From Eubacteriales bacterium (lineage in GTDB: Bacteria > Bacillota > Clostridia > Christensenellales > Aristaeellaceae): a DNA stretch of 64,000 bases. Shown in pieces: positions 7,844 to 15,941 of this stretch (its first letter is position 1; the number at the start of each line of letters is the position of its first letter). The notes under the pieces were generated by a model. That model was not told the origin of the DNA. It worked only from the letters and a program-made list of their open reading frames with translations, and made no database searches. The position numbers and the translations under genes were made by a program. Location: assembly GCA_028693055.1 (NCBI GenBank), contig JAQUWD010000001.1, forward strand, positions 62,001 to 126,000. The letters run 5' to 3'.

Positions 7844-9619
7844 TTAATTGCTGAGGTCTTGGTTAGACTGCGTCCACTTGTACAGATCCGTTTCGTAAAC
7901 CTGCCAGTCCAAGCTGGAGGAGGGAACGGTATAATCGTAATACAACGCGCCGTCATGGCCGTAATAGCCCGTATCGGACGTCCAGCCGTTTACCACAACG
8001 CTAAGCGATTGCAGGTTGGAGAACCTCGCCCTATGGTAGAACGAAAGGCCGCGGTAGCTGCTGCGCTCCCCAGGAGCCAGCGAATAATCGTAGCCGCCGT
8101 ACAAGGTCGCCCCATGGGTAGTGCTTAAGGTGATGGCGTTGTCGAACTCATCGGTGGCCGTTACCATGAAGCTGACGCTGGTAATGTTCATATTGCTGTC
8201 GTTGCGCAGCACAAAGTATGGCTCGTCGTTGCGGATTTCCACAGCATATACCGTCACCGCGCGGCTGAGGGAGCCTACGTCCACATAAACGGTGCAGCTA
8301 TAGCCGCCGTCCTCGGTAACGCCAGTGATTTGGCAGCGTCCCCATTGCCGCCCGGAAACCCGGACGCGGTTCGTGGCGCCGGAAACCCGAGCAATGCTTT
8401 CGTCGCTGGAGGTCCAGGTCATGTTTTTGTTGGTGGCTTCCTTAGGCTCGATATCGGCGGTAAAGGTGCCGTGGTAGTTGACCCCCACCCGAATATCGTT
8501 GTTTTTAAAGGAAACGCCGGTGACGGGCACAATGACCTCCACCGTTGTTTTCGCCTGACGGCGGGAGCCGTCTGCCGTGGTGGCGGTAATTACCGCTTTT
8601 CCCGGCGCTAGCGCCGTTACCACGCCGTTCTCGTCCACGGAAACGACCGTAGGCTTGCTGGAATGAAAGGTAACGCTTTGATCGCTGGTATCCGCTGGGC
8701 TGACCACGGGGGTCAAGGTCATGGATTGACCGATCACCACGCCATATTGCTTTTGTGAAAAAGTAACGCCCTTGGCCATCCGCTTAACGCTCAACGCAAT
8801 GCTGCCGGATATTTCCGGCGATTCCACACCGGCGGCGGTTATTACCACGCTGCCGGGCGCGAGTCCCTTGACCCGTCCGCTTTTATCCACCGTTGCCACA
8901 GCCTCGTCTGAGGACGACCACGTAAGCGTTTTATGGTCCGTATTCTTGGGCAACACCGTTGCCTTTAGGCTCATGCGGCTGCCGGTGGCGAGGGACGTAT
9001 CGGAGGCGGTGAGCTCAACGCTCTGTGCCTGCTGATAGACACGCAGCTTGACCTGCGCCTTTGCGCCGCCATCCTTGGAGCGCACCGTAACCGTGGTTTG
9101 TCCCCTGCCCACGGCGGTAACAACGCCGCTTGCGTCCACGGTGGCTACGCTTTCGTGGGAGGATTCAAAGGTTGCAGCCTGCAAGGTCGCGTCCTCGGGC
9201 TGATAGGCAAGGGTCAGCGTTGCGGTCTGGCCCACAAGCAACGTATCGCGATCCGTGGATACTGTTATTTTCTTTACCGGGGTTACTACCGTAACCGTCA
9301 AAGTCTTGCTAACGGTTGGGTCGTAATCGCTGGTGATAATCAGCTGGCAGGTTCCGGCCTTTACGCCGGTGACAAGGCCCCGTTTATTCACCGTGGCAAC
9401 GCTTTCGTCGCTAACGGTAAAGGTATAGCCCGCCCGCTTTGCCACTGCGGGCGTCATGGTCAGGTCGTAATCCACCTGTTTACCGACGGCTACCACCAGC
9501 TCGTTCACGCTGGTGGTGATCACCACAGGCTCCGTCGCCTCTGCCAGCGCCGCACAGCCGCTTGCCAGAAGAAGCATCGCCAAAAGCGCCGCCAACCACG
9601 ATTTCACGGATTTTTTCAC
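7844..9619 (-). CDS. Exported protein with five bacterial Ig-like (BIG2) domains
   Basis: A 591-aa exported protein. The N-terminus is a signal peptide; LLASGC (Cys22) could be a lipobox, although the -3 residue is Ala rather than the usual Leu, so lipidation is uncertain. Five BIG2 domains follow (about 33-112, 115-195, 197-279, 282-363, 366-448), each with the SSDESVATVDxxGxVT type core. A C-terminal domain (~453-591) is rich in Tyr and Ser and is not recognised. BIG2 arrays usually act as surface stalks or adhesion modules. The start is a GTG at 9619 with AAAGGGG upstream. It directly follows the glycosyltransferase genes (15 nt gap) and ends in a strong terminator. Confidence 0.85.
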   Translation of the reverse strand: MKKSVKSWLAALLAMLLLASGCAALAEATEPVVITTSVNELVVAVGKQVDYDLTMTPAVAKRAGYTFTVSDESVATVNKRGLVTGVKAGTCQLIITSDYDPTVSKTLTVTVVTPVKKITVSTDRDTLLVGQTATLTLAYQPEDATLQAATFESSHESVATVDASGVVTAVGRGQTTVTVRSKDGGAKAQVKLRVYQQAQSVELTASDTSLATGSRMSLKATVLPKNTDHKTLTWSSSDEAVATVDKSGRVKGLAPGSVVITAAGVESPEISGSIALSVKRMAKGVTFSQKQYGVVIGQSMTLTPVVSPADTSDQSVTFHSSKPTVVSVDENGVVTALAPGKAVITATTADGSRRQAKTTVEVIVPVTGVSFKNNDIRVGVNYHGTFTADIEPKEATNKNMTWTSSDESIARVSGATNRVRVSGRQWGRCQITGVTEDGGYSCTVYVDVGSLSRAVTVYAVEIRNDEPYFVLRNDSNMNITSVSFMVTATDEFDNAITLSTTHGATLYGGYDYSLAPGERSSYRGLSFYHRARFSNLQSLSVVVNGWTSDTGYYGHDGALYYDYTVPSSSLDWQVYETDLYKWTQSNQDLSN

Positions 9620-9634
9620 TTCAAAGACCCCTTT

Positions 9635-10966
9635 CTAAATAAGTTCCAGCCAGTGTGCAAGCTCTTTACTTAAATGGTCGTAGGCGCAGGCCTCCACATT
9701 CTCGGCGCTACGATCCGGCAGCGGGTTTTCGCCTCGCAGCCATCGGGTCGCCAGTCGCTCCACATAGTCCTCCATACGCAAACGATCCGCCTGCCCCGCC
9801 GCCTGCTCGCCGCAGAAGCCCGCGCCGGTCTTTTCCAGTAGCGCTTTCATTTCGCTGTTCGCCGCTTCCCCGGACATGTAGCAGACAATGGGCTTGCCCA
9901 TCATCAAATACTCAAACAGCTTGCCGGTGAGAATACCGGTTTGCGCCGCCGTATTCCAGGAAGCCATCATCAGCAGATCGGCTTGGGCTTGTATTTTCAA
10001 GGATTCCTCCCTGCTGACGCTGCCGTGAAGCTCCACGCATTCTTCAAGGCCGCACTGTTTAGCATAGCGAACGAAAACTTCTTCTTGGGTTCCCGCATAG
10101 CACAGCCGCAGCCGTTCCTTGGGGAGGATTCCCTTTTCCGTCAGCTTCGCCAACGCCGCCATGACGGGGGTAATATCCCGGTCGCCTACCCCCTTGCGCC
10201 CCATATGGAACTGGCCGCAATAGGCCGCGCGGAAAAAATCGTCCTTTCGTTCAACAGCCGGAAGCTCCGGCGCGTCCTCCCGGTCAAAGCCGTTGAGCAG
10301 CACCTTAGCGCGCTCCGGCATTCCCATAGCCTCAAGGGTCCCCTTAGAGACCGCCGTCAGCACATCCGCATCCCGCTCCACACATTTCCGGAGCCGCTTC
10401 ATTCTGCCGTTTTGCCAGCGAAAGGACACGCCCATTTCGTCCCGAAAATCCGCCGCCCATCGCTTCGCCAGCCCACGCTTTTTCGCCAGCGCCGCGATCT
10501 CGTGAGCGCTCATGGGCGCATAGCTGGAAAAAACGGCGTCGTAGCCGCCTTGCAGCTTCCTAAGCTCTTTTTTGGCCTTCCGTTCAAAGCTGCAATCCGC
10601 CAGCACCCACAGCAGCAAATAGGCGCTGTTCATCAGCCGGTGAATCGCGCTCTTTTTTTCCTCGGGTTCCGACGCTTGGGCTGCGCCCCCGGGGGTGACG
10701 GCTTGCTGGCCGCCCTTGGCTTTTCTGGCCTTTAGGGTTTTTAAGGGGTTCCACTCCCGGATCACATGCACGTCTCGCAGCTCCCGAAGGTCTCGCTCCA
10801 AGGTAGGGTCTACCCGGTCGTCCATGCCGGAGCCGCAAAGCACCGTCACGTCGATTCCCATGCGCTCAAAGTACTTTGCCAGCTTGGTAGGGCGCACTGC
10901 GCCGATGGTATTCTGGGGCGCAAAATAGTAGCTGACAATCAATACCTTCTTCTTGGGTCTTTCCAA
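9635..10966 (-). CDS. GT4-type glycosyltransferase (glycan locus)
   Basis: A retaining GT-B glycosyltransferase of about 443 aa. The N-terminal Rossmann half begins KKVLIVSYYFAPQNTIG, where the AP-x-x-x-G-x-xR pattern binds the acceptor side. The C-terminal half has GKLFEYLMMGKPIVCYM, the typical nucleotide-sugar-binding segment. I choose the TTG at 10966, two nt after the previous stop and with AAGGGGG just upstream; longer reading to 11029 would overlap the preceding gene by 61 bp. It is the last of four consecutive GT4 genes and should act on the cytoplasmic face, extending a lipid-linked repeat unit. The sugar is not predictable. Confidence 0.85.
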   Translation of the reverse strand: MERPKKKVLIVSYYFAPQNTIGAVRPTKLAKYFERMGIDVTVLCGSGMDDRVDPTLERDLRELRDVHVIREWNPLKTLKARKAKGGQQAVTPGGAAQASEPEEKKSAIHRLMNSAYLLLWVLADCSFERKAKKELRKLQGGYDAVFSSYAPMSAHEIAALAKKRGLAKRWAADFRDEMGVSFRWQNGRMKRLRKCVERDADVLTAVSKGTLEAMGMPERAKVLLNGFDREDAPELPAVERKDDFFRAAYCGQFHMGRKGVGDRDITPVMAALAKLTEKGILPKERLRLCYAGTQEEVFVRYAKQCGLEECVELHGSVSREESLKIQAQADLLMMASWNTAAQTGILTGKLFEYLMMGKPIVCYMSGEAANSEMKALLEKTGAGFCGEQAAGQADRLRMEDYVERLATRWLRGENPLPDRSAENVEACAYDHLSKELAHWLELI

Positions 10967-10968
10967 GC

Positions 10969-12213
10969 TTACGCCCCCTTCTCCGCAACCTCGGGAAACA
11001 GCTTGGGCAAAAGCGCAGAGCTGCAGCAATCCCGGTTCCAGTGCTTCATGGCAGCCTGCCGCATCTTATCCGTTTCCGATTCGCTTAGGTCCGCCAGCAT
11101 ATTCAACCGTTTGAGCACTCCGTCCGAGCCCTCCTCCGGCAGATAGAGGTAGCCCGCATCCTGATGCACCAGCTCGGGAATGCCTCCCACCTTCGGGGCG
11201 ATAACGGGAATGCCGTAGCGCATGGCCTCCATCATGGAAACCGGCACGCCCTCCTTTTGGCTGGTATTGATGAATACGTCATAGGAACGCTTTTCATACA
11301 TTCTGTTCACGTCGGCGTTATCCACCGTTCCCATCAATTCATAAATAATATTCTGTTTGGAGTCCAGCTTCTCCTCCACCATCCGCCGCAGCTCCTCCAT
11401 ACCCGGCCCGCCGCCGATATGGGTCCAGTGCAGCGCTCCGCCCTCCCAGCGGGAAAGCGCCTCCACCAGTATGGGCACCTGCTTGATGGGAATCAGCTGC
11501 GCGCAGCTAACCACCCGCAGAATGCCTTGAGCAAACCGAGGCGCTCGTTTGCAGCCCGATATCGGCTCTCCGCCGGAGCCCATCGCCAGCACCCGCACCT
11601 TGCTGGGCTTTACGGTACCGCGCATATATTCCTGAAACTGATCCTTTGCCACCCGACTGATGAAATACAAGCCGTCTGCCACATCGGCGATCATTCGTTT
11701 CATCAGGTAGGGATTCATGGGGTTGCGCTCGATATCGATATCAAAGGCATGACCCCGCACCACGCAGCGCGTCTTGGGATGCTTGCGCTTGGACAGGGCG
11801 GCGGCATAGCCGTCGAAGCTCATCCAGCAGGAATACAAGACCGTCTGTCCCTCCGTGCAGCCGCGCAGCACCCGTTCCGTCCAATAATGCATTTTAAGCC
11901 CGCGACGGGTAAACAAAAACAGCTTCGCCAAAGCAACCGGGGTCATTTTATGTTCCCGGAACAGGTGAGCAACCTCTTTCCAAAAGTCCTTGGAAAAGGG
12001 AGCGGCTAGCCAAGAATGGGGCGCTGCCAGCCCTACCCGAGCCAGCGGAAAATCCACGCCCTTTTCGTCCAGCGTCGCCACGCCGGCAAAGCTGACCATC
12101 ACCACCCGCCCAAAATGGCGGGTGAGCCATGGCAGCTCCTGCATCATAAAGGGGTCGGGCTTGCCGTCGGGATGAATCCCGCAGGAGCTAAGATAAATCA
12201 CTGTTTTTGGCAT
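10969..12213 (-). CDS. GT4-type glycosyltransferase (glycan locus)
   Basis: A 414-aa GT-B enzyme. The N-terminal half begins PKTVIYLSSCGIHPDG and the C-terminal half has SQKEGVPVSMMEAMRYGIPV, the EGxPxxxxEAMxxGxP consensus of GT4 donor binding, followed by APKVGGIPELV. The start is taken at the ATG at 12213 (GGAAAGGGTGGGAG upstream), giving a 16-nt overlap with the previous gene. The downstream gene begins two nt after its stop. It probably adds one sugar to the lipid-linked repeat unit begun by the phosphoglycosyl transferase at 15306-15938. Confidence 0.85.
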   Translation of the reverse strand: MPKTVIYLSSCGIHPDGKPDPFMMQELPWLTRHFGRVVMVSFAGVATLDEKGVDFPLARVGLAAPHSWLAAPFSKDFWKEVAHLFREHKMTPVALAKLFLFTRRGLKMHYWTERVLRGCTEGQTVLYSCWMSFDGYAAALSKRKHPKTRCVVRGHAFDIDIERNPMNPYLMKRMIADVADGLYFISRVAKDQFQEYMRGTVKPSKVRVLAMGSGGEPISGCKRAPRFAQGILRVVSCAQLIPIKQVPILVEALSRWEGGALHWTHIGGGPGMEELRRMVEEKLDSKQNIIYELMGTVDNADVNRMYEKRSYDVFINTSQKEGVPVSMMEAMRYGIPVIAPKVGGIPELVHQDAGYLYLPEEGSDGVLKRLNMLADLSESETDKMRQAAMKHWNRDCCSSALLPKLFPEVAEKGA

Positions 12214-13343
12214 GGAACTCCCACCCTTTCCAGCACGGGCTTCATAACGCCCGTCCACGACATGTTACTTTTGGCGTACGACCGCATATCCTCCGGCACT
12301 GCCCGGTCCGTTTTCGCCCGTCTGGCAAAGGCCATGATAGCCTCCAAATCGGGCAGGCTATCGTCGTTGGGGATGCGCAGACAAAAGCGCGGTTCCTCCG
12401 GCAAATCGGGGTCGTCCACCGCATAGACAAAGGGAAGCCCGCGAGCCATGTATTCCCGCAGCTTCAAGGTCATGCTGCAAAACTGTCCCTTGCGGAAGAG
12501 TCCAAGGCCGCCTACGCCGATATCGCACCGGGCTACCAGCTCGTTCAGTTTTTCGCCGTAGGTTTCGCCCTCCCAGACCACCTGACGGTCAACGCCCAGC
12601 TCCTTCGCCAGCATCTTCCATTCCGCCAGCGCGCCGTCCCCCTCGCAGCCCGCCATATGCAGCACCATGTTTTGCGGGCTTGCCGCCATGGCCTTGAGCA
12701 AGCGGTCATAGCCCTGCCAGCGGGACATGCTGGCAAGGGCCAGCATATGCACCTGCTCGTCCTCAGGTCTGGGCCTGTGCAGAGGGAAATGCTCCGCGTC
12801 CACGCCGTTCACGATATTCATAGCGGGGCGGCCGTTGAGCGTCGGGCCGCAGGGGTCGCCGATGAGCGTGAACAAATCGATCATCGGGGTAATGGAGCGA
12901 AAAACCCGGTCCGTATACCAAAAGACAGGCTTCCGAAGAAGCGAAGTGGTCTTGCCATTTTCAAAGGGATAGGTAGGATGCTCCACCACCAGCTTTGCTC
13001 CGCTTTGCTTTACCGCCTTAAAGGCCTTGGGCGCGTTGCCGAAAAGCTGCATAAAGCGCAGATAGACCAGTGCAAAGCGCTGCTTGGTAACGGCGGCGGT
13101 CAACGCGTCCATCAAATCTACGAACAAAAGCGTATGGCTGTAGGCCGGCATGCCGCTCCACGGGCAGCGTTTGAGAAGCGTGGGCTCCCCTTGGCCGCAA
13201 AGCCATATTCCCTGACGGTTCCAGCCCAGATAGAACGCCTCGTGACCGAGGGCTCGAGCCGCCGCCATCTGACCGTCAAATTTACCCTTTAGATTATCGT
13301 GGAAATCCAGCGGATAACGCATCACAAACAGGAGCTTCGCCAT
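12198..13343 (-). CDS. GT-B glycosyltransferase (glycan locus)
   Basis: A 381-aa protein with GT-B architecture: an N-terminal Rossmann half from AKLLFVMRYPLDFHDNLKG, a linker near NIVNGVDAEHFP (the hinge motif NGVD of GT4 enzymes), and a C-terminal half with SMSRWQGYDRLLKAM and LKLREYMARGLPFVYAVDD. The usual E-G-x-P-x-x-x-x-E segment is replaced by a shorter FCSMTLKLREYMARGLP version, so it is a divergent member. Its ATG overlaps the stop of the upstream glycosyltransferase (ATGA), and its 3' end overlaps the next gene. Cytoplasmic sugar transfer in the glycan pathway is inferred. Confidence 0.75.
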   Translation of the reverse strand: MAKLLFVMRYPLDFHDNLKGKFDGQMAAARALGHEAFYLGWNRQGIWLCGQGEPTLLKRCPWSGMPAYSHTLLFVDLMDALTAAVTKQRFALVYLRFMQLFGNAPKAFKAVKQSGAKLVVEHPTYPFENGKTTSLLRKPVFWYTDRVFRSITPMIDLFTLIGDPCGPTLNGRPAMNIVNGVDAEHFPLHRPRPEDEQVHMLALASMSRWQGYDRLLKAMAASPQNMVLHMAGCEGDGALAEWKMLAKELGVDRQVVWEGETYGEKLNELVARCDIGVGGLGLFRKGQFCSMTLKLREYMARGLPFVYAVDDPDLPEEPRFCLRIPNDDSLPDLEAIMAFARRAKTDRAVPEDMRSYAKSNMSWTGVMKPVLERVGVPCQKQ

Positions 13344-14467
13344 CAGTCCACATCCTTTAGCATTTGGGTATAAAGCGCCGCCATCTGCACCAGTACGGGC
13401 GCCAAGCCGTAGGGCTTGATAAAGGCGGCGTTTCGCGCGCCCATGGTCTGCCGAAGCGACGGGTCTTGAAGCAGGGCGGAGATATCCGAACGAAAGCCCT
13501 CCACATCATCGGGCTTTTCCAGCATACCGCCCTCTCCCGGTCGGATCAAATCCGCATTGCCCCGCACGTTGGAAACCACGCAGGGCAGTCCAGCGGCCAT
13601 GGCCTCCATTTGCGCCACTGGCAGCCCCTCCTGCAAGGAGGGAAACACAAAGACGTCCGCACATTTCAGCAGCGCGGGCACATCCTTACGAAAGCCCAAA
13701 AAATGAACCCGCTCCTCCATATGAAGCTCCCGCGCAAGGCTCTGTAGCTCTCCTAGCTTTTCTCCCCAGCCGCAAAGCAGTACCTGCGCCTTGGGAAGCT
13801 CGGCGGCCGCTTTTAGCAGCACCGCCTGATTTTTGCGGGCGCTGTGCTCGCCAACAGTGATCAATACAGGCTCCGTTTCTCCGATGCCCAGCGAAGCCCG
13901 AATCGCCGCGCGATCAACGGGCGCGTCAAAGCGGCTCAGGTCTACGCCCACCCCGTTGACTCTCGCCACGTTTTTAGCCGGAAACCGGCGCGCCCTTTTT
14001 TCGTCCTCGATATTGATGGTAATCAACAAATCGGTATAGCGTGCCAGCCAACGCTCCGCGGGATAAAACAAAAGCCAGTTTTTAAGCGGCGCTCCCGTAA
14101 AGAAATGGAAACCATGGGCAGTATAGACCACCTTGGTTCCCTTTTTACGCGCCCCGCGAGCGCAAAGCCGTCCCAGCATGCCCCCTACGGGGGTATTGCA
14201 ATGGATCAGCGTATAATCGCCCTCATCGATCAGGCGCTTTAATTTTTTCGCCACCGCCCCATTCCCGGCGCTCAGGGGAGAGCGTTCAAAGGGCAGCTCG
14301 ATATAGCGATCGCAGTAGGGAACCCTGTCCACCGGCCCCTCCGTATCGTTTCTGGCGCAGAGATGCACCTCGTAGCCCTGTTCCTGAAACCATTTCATAT
14401 AGGGTAAATGGAAAACCAGCATATGTCCCCTCAGCATGGTGCCGACGAACAATACCTTCTTCGTCAT
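13343..14467 (-). CDS. EpsD-like GT4 glycosyltransferase (glycan locus)
   Basis: A 374-aa GT4 enzyme. The N-terminus, KKVLFVGTMLRGHMLVFHLP followed by YMKWFQEQGYEVHLCA, has the arrangement of Bacillus EpsD. The segment IHCNTPVGGMLGR is typical of the acceptor side, and the C-terminal half has PSLQEGLPVAQMEAMAAGLP. I use the ATG at 14467, which overlaps the previous stop as TAATG with GGAGGAAG upstream; the frame extends to 14635 but that part lies inside the epimerase gene. Likely role: adding a sugar to an undecaprenyl-linked intermediate on the cytoplasmic face. Confidence 0.88.
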   Translation of the reverse strand: MTKKVLFVGTMLRGHMLVFHLPYMKWFQEQGYEVHLCARNDTEGPVDRVPYCDRYIELPFERSPLSAGNGAVAKKLKRLIDEGDYTLIHCNTPVGGMLGRLCARGARKKGTKVVYTAHGFHFFTGAPLKNWLLFYPAERWLARYTDLLITINIEDEKRARRFPAKNVARVNGVGVDLSRFDAPVDRAAIRASLGIGETEPVLITVGEHSARKNQAVLLKAAAELPKAQVLLCGWGEKLGELQSLARELHMEERVHFLGFRKDVPALLKCADVFVFPSLQEGLPVAQMEAMAAGLPCVVSNVRGNADLIRPGEGGMLEKPDDVEGFRSDISALLQDPSLRQTMGARNAAFIKPYGLAPVLVQMAALYTQMLKDVD

Positions 14468-15309
14468 TACGCTTCCTCCGTACGGGCGATGGTTTCGGCA
14501 AAGGATGGCTGGGGCCCGTCCGAAAAGGCCTCGCTCATGGCCTGATCGTAGGTCAAATCCCCAAAAAGCTTGCCAATGGTGCTGATATGGGGCGCAAGCA
14601 GCCGAAGCAGCCAGCCAAAGCCGGGGATTTGACATACCCGACGGCGGTGAGCCTTCGCTACCTCCGATACCAGCGCGTCCATAGATACATATTCCCGGTT
14701 CTGGGGGAAGTACAGCCCGCCTTGACCGCTGCTAATCAGCCGTTCCACAAAGGCGCACAGAACATCGATGTGAAGCATGCTACGCTTGCTTCTCACCTTA
14801 GGAAAAACGGGTAAGGTCAATATCAGCTTCACCAGTCTGGGATAATTGCCCTTGCAGCCCTTGCCATATACCATGGGAGGCCGGAGAACGGCTATCCGAA
14901 AGCTGTCGTCCTCAAGGGCGGCAAGCTCCCGCTCGGCGTTAAGCTTGCTGGTCCCGTAGGCGGTATTGGGCGCGGGACGGGTCTGCGCGGTGATGGAGCC
15001 GCAAAATAAGCCGTACACGCTCATGGAGCTGAAAAAGACAAACTGCTTTACGCCCTGCTCCTTGGCGGCGAGGGCCACCTTCACCGCCAGCTCCCGATTG
15101 ACCAAATCGTACTTTGCGGCGTTTTCCTCCGTCTCCCGCTGATGAGCCAGCCCGGCGGTATGCACCACGCAGTCATAGCCATGAAAAGCGCTGTCCGGCA
15201 AGCGGCCACGCACGCTGAGCAGCTCCGCTTCCATCCCATTTTGGGTAAGGAAAGCGGCAATTTGCCCGCCAAGGTAGCTGCTAGCCCCGGTGATCAGCAC
15301 TCGCTTCAT
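14467..15309 (-). CDS. NAD-dependent epimerase/dehydratase (extended SDR)
   Basis: A 280-aa extended short-chain dehydrogenase-like enzyme. GASSYLGG near residue 8 is the nucleotide-binding glycine motif, VHTAG is the second Rossmann strand, and YGTSK (~144-148) is the catalytic Tyr-x-x-x-Lys, with SSMSVYG upstream giving the active-site Ser. Such enzymes interconvert or oxidise the sugar part of nucleotide sugars; the exact substrate is unclear and it is somewhat shorter than GalE. Its start overlaps the sugar transferase stop (ATGA) and its stop overlaps the next start (TAATG). It probably prepares a donor sugar for the adjacent glycosyltransferases. Confidence 0.82.
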   Translation of the reverse strand: MKRVLITGASSYLGGQIAAFLTQNGMEAELLSVRGRLPDSAFHGYDCVVHTAGLAHQRETEENAAKYDLVNRELAVKVALAAKEQGVKQFVFFSSMSVYGLFCGSITAQTRPAPNTAYGTSKLNAERELAALEDDSFRIAVLRPPMVYGKGCKGNYPRLVKLILTLPVFPKVRSKRSMLHIDVLCAFVERLISSGQGGLYFPQNREYVSMDALVSEVAKAHRRRVCQIPGFGWLLRLLAPHISTIGKLFGDLTYDQAMSEAFSDGPQPSFAETIARTEEA

Positions 15310-15938
15310 TTCTCGTCCTCCGCATTTTTAACGGGGTAGGTCTTGGTATCCTTGCCCTCCACGATGCCCTGCCGATTGATTACCTTCACAAAGGTGAGCA
15401 CAAAGCATTTCAAGTCAAACCAGAAGCTGATGTGCTGGGCATATTCGCCGTCTCGACGGGCTTTCTTAACGATATCCCGGCTCAAATAATCCCGGCCGTT
15501 CACCTGCGCCCAGCCGCTTAAGCCGGGGCGCACATCGTTTGCGCCGTACTTGTCCCGCTCCTCAATCAGATCGTATTGGTTCCACAGCGCGGGCCGGGGG
15601 CCGATCATGGACATCTCTCCCTTGAGGATGTTGATCAGCTGGGGCAGCTCGTCCACACTGGTAACCCGCATCAGCCGCCCTAAGCGGGTGATGTACTGCT
15701 TGGAACCTCTTAAATCGTTGGTTGGTACGTCGTGGGGCGCGTCGGCCCGCATGGTGCGAAATTTATAGATCATGAAATATTTTTTACCCATGCCAACCCG
15801 CTTTTGCTGGAAAAATACCGGGCCCTTGCTATCCAGCTTAATCCAGACCGCCAGCAGCAAAAACAGCGGGCTTAACGCGACCAGCGCCACCAAAGATAAA
15901 ATAGCGTCCAGCCATCGCTTGATATGGCGTTCGTACAT
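15306..15938 (-). CDS. Initiating sugar transferase (monotopic phosphoglycosyl transferase, EpsL/PglC-like)
   Basis: Transfers a phosphosugar from a UDP-sugar to undecaprenyl phosphate, starting glycan repeat-unit synthesis. The 210-aa protein has one N-terminal re-entrant hydrophobic helix (~12-34), the basic KFRTMRADA segment, the catalytic Asp-Glu pair in TSVDELPQLINIL, then GEMSMIGPRPAL and PGLSGWAQVNGRD, all family hallmarks. It lacks the extra N-terminal membrane domain of WbaP types. It starts 3 nt after leuA (AAAGGA Shine-Dalgarno inside the leuA end) and overlaps the epimerase, so it is the first gene of the glycan set within the operon. Confidence 0.92.
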   Translation of the reverse strand: MYERHIKRWLDAILSLVALVALSPLFLLLAVWIKLDSKGPVFFQQKRVGMGKKYFMIYKFRTMRADAPHDVPTNDLRGSKQYITRLGRLMRVTSVDELPQLINILKGEMSMIGPRPALWNQYDLIEERDKYGANDVRPGLSGWAQVNGRDYLSRDIVKKARRDGEYAQHISFWFDLKCFVLTFVKVINRQGIVEGKDTKTYPVKNAEDEK

Positions 15939-15941
15939 GCT

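Noticed and set aside
12207-13292. A 361-codon plus-strand frame antisense to a glycosyltransferase gene.
   Set aside because: Its composition is His- and Gln-rich as expected for antisense frames of GC-rich genes, with no domain and no ribosome-binding site; the minus strand is tightly coupled.
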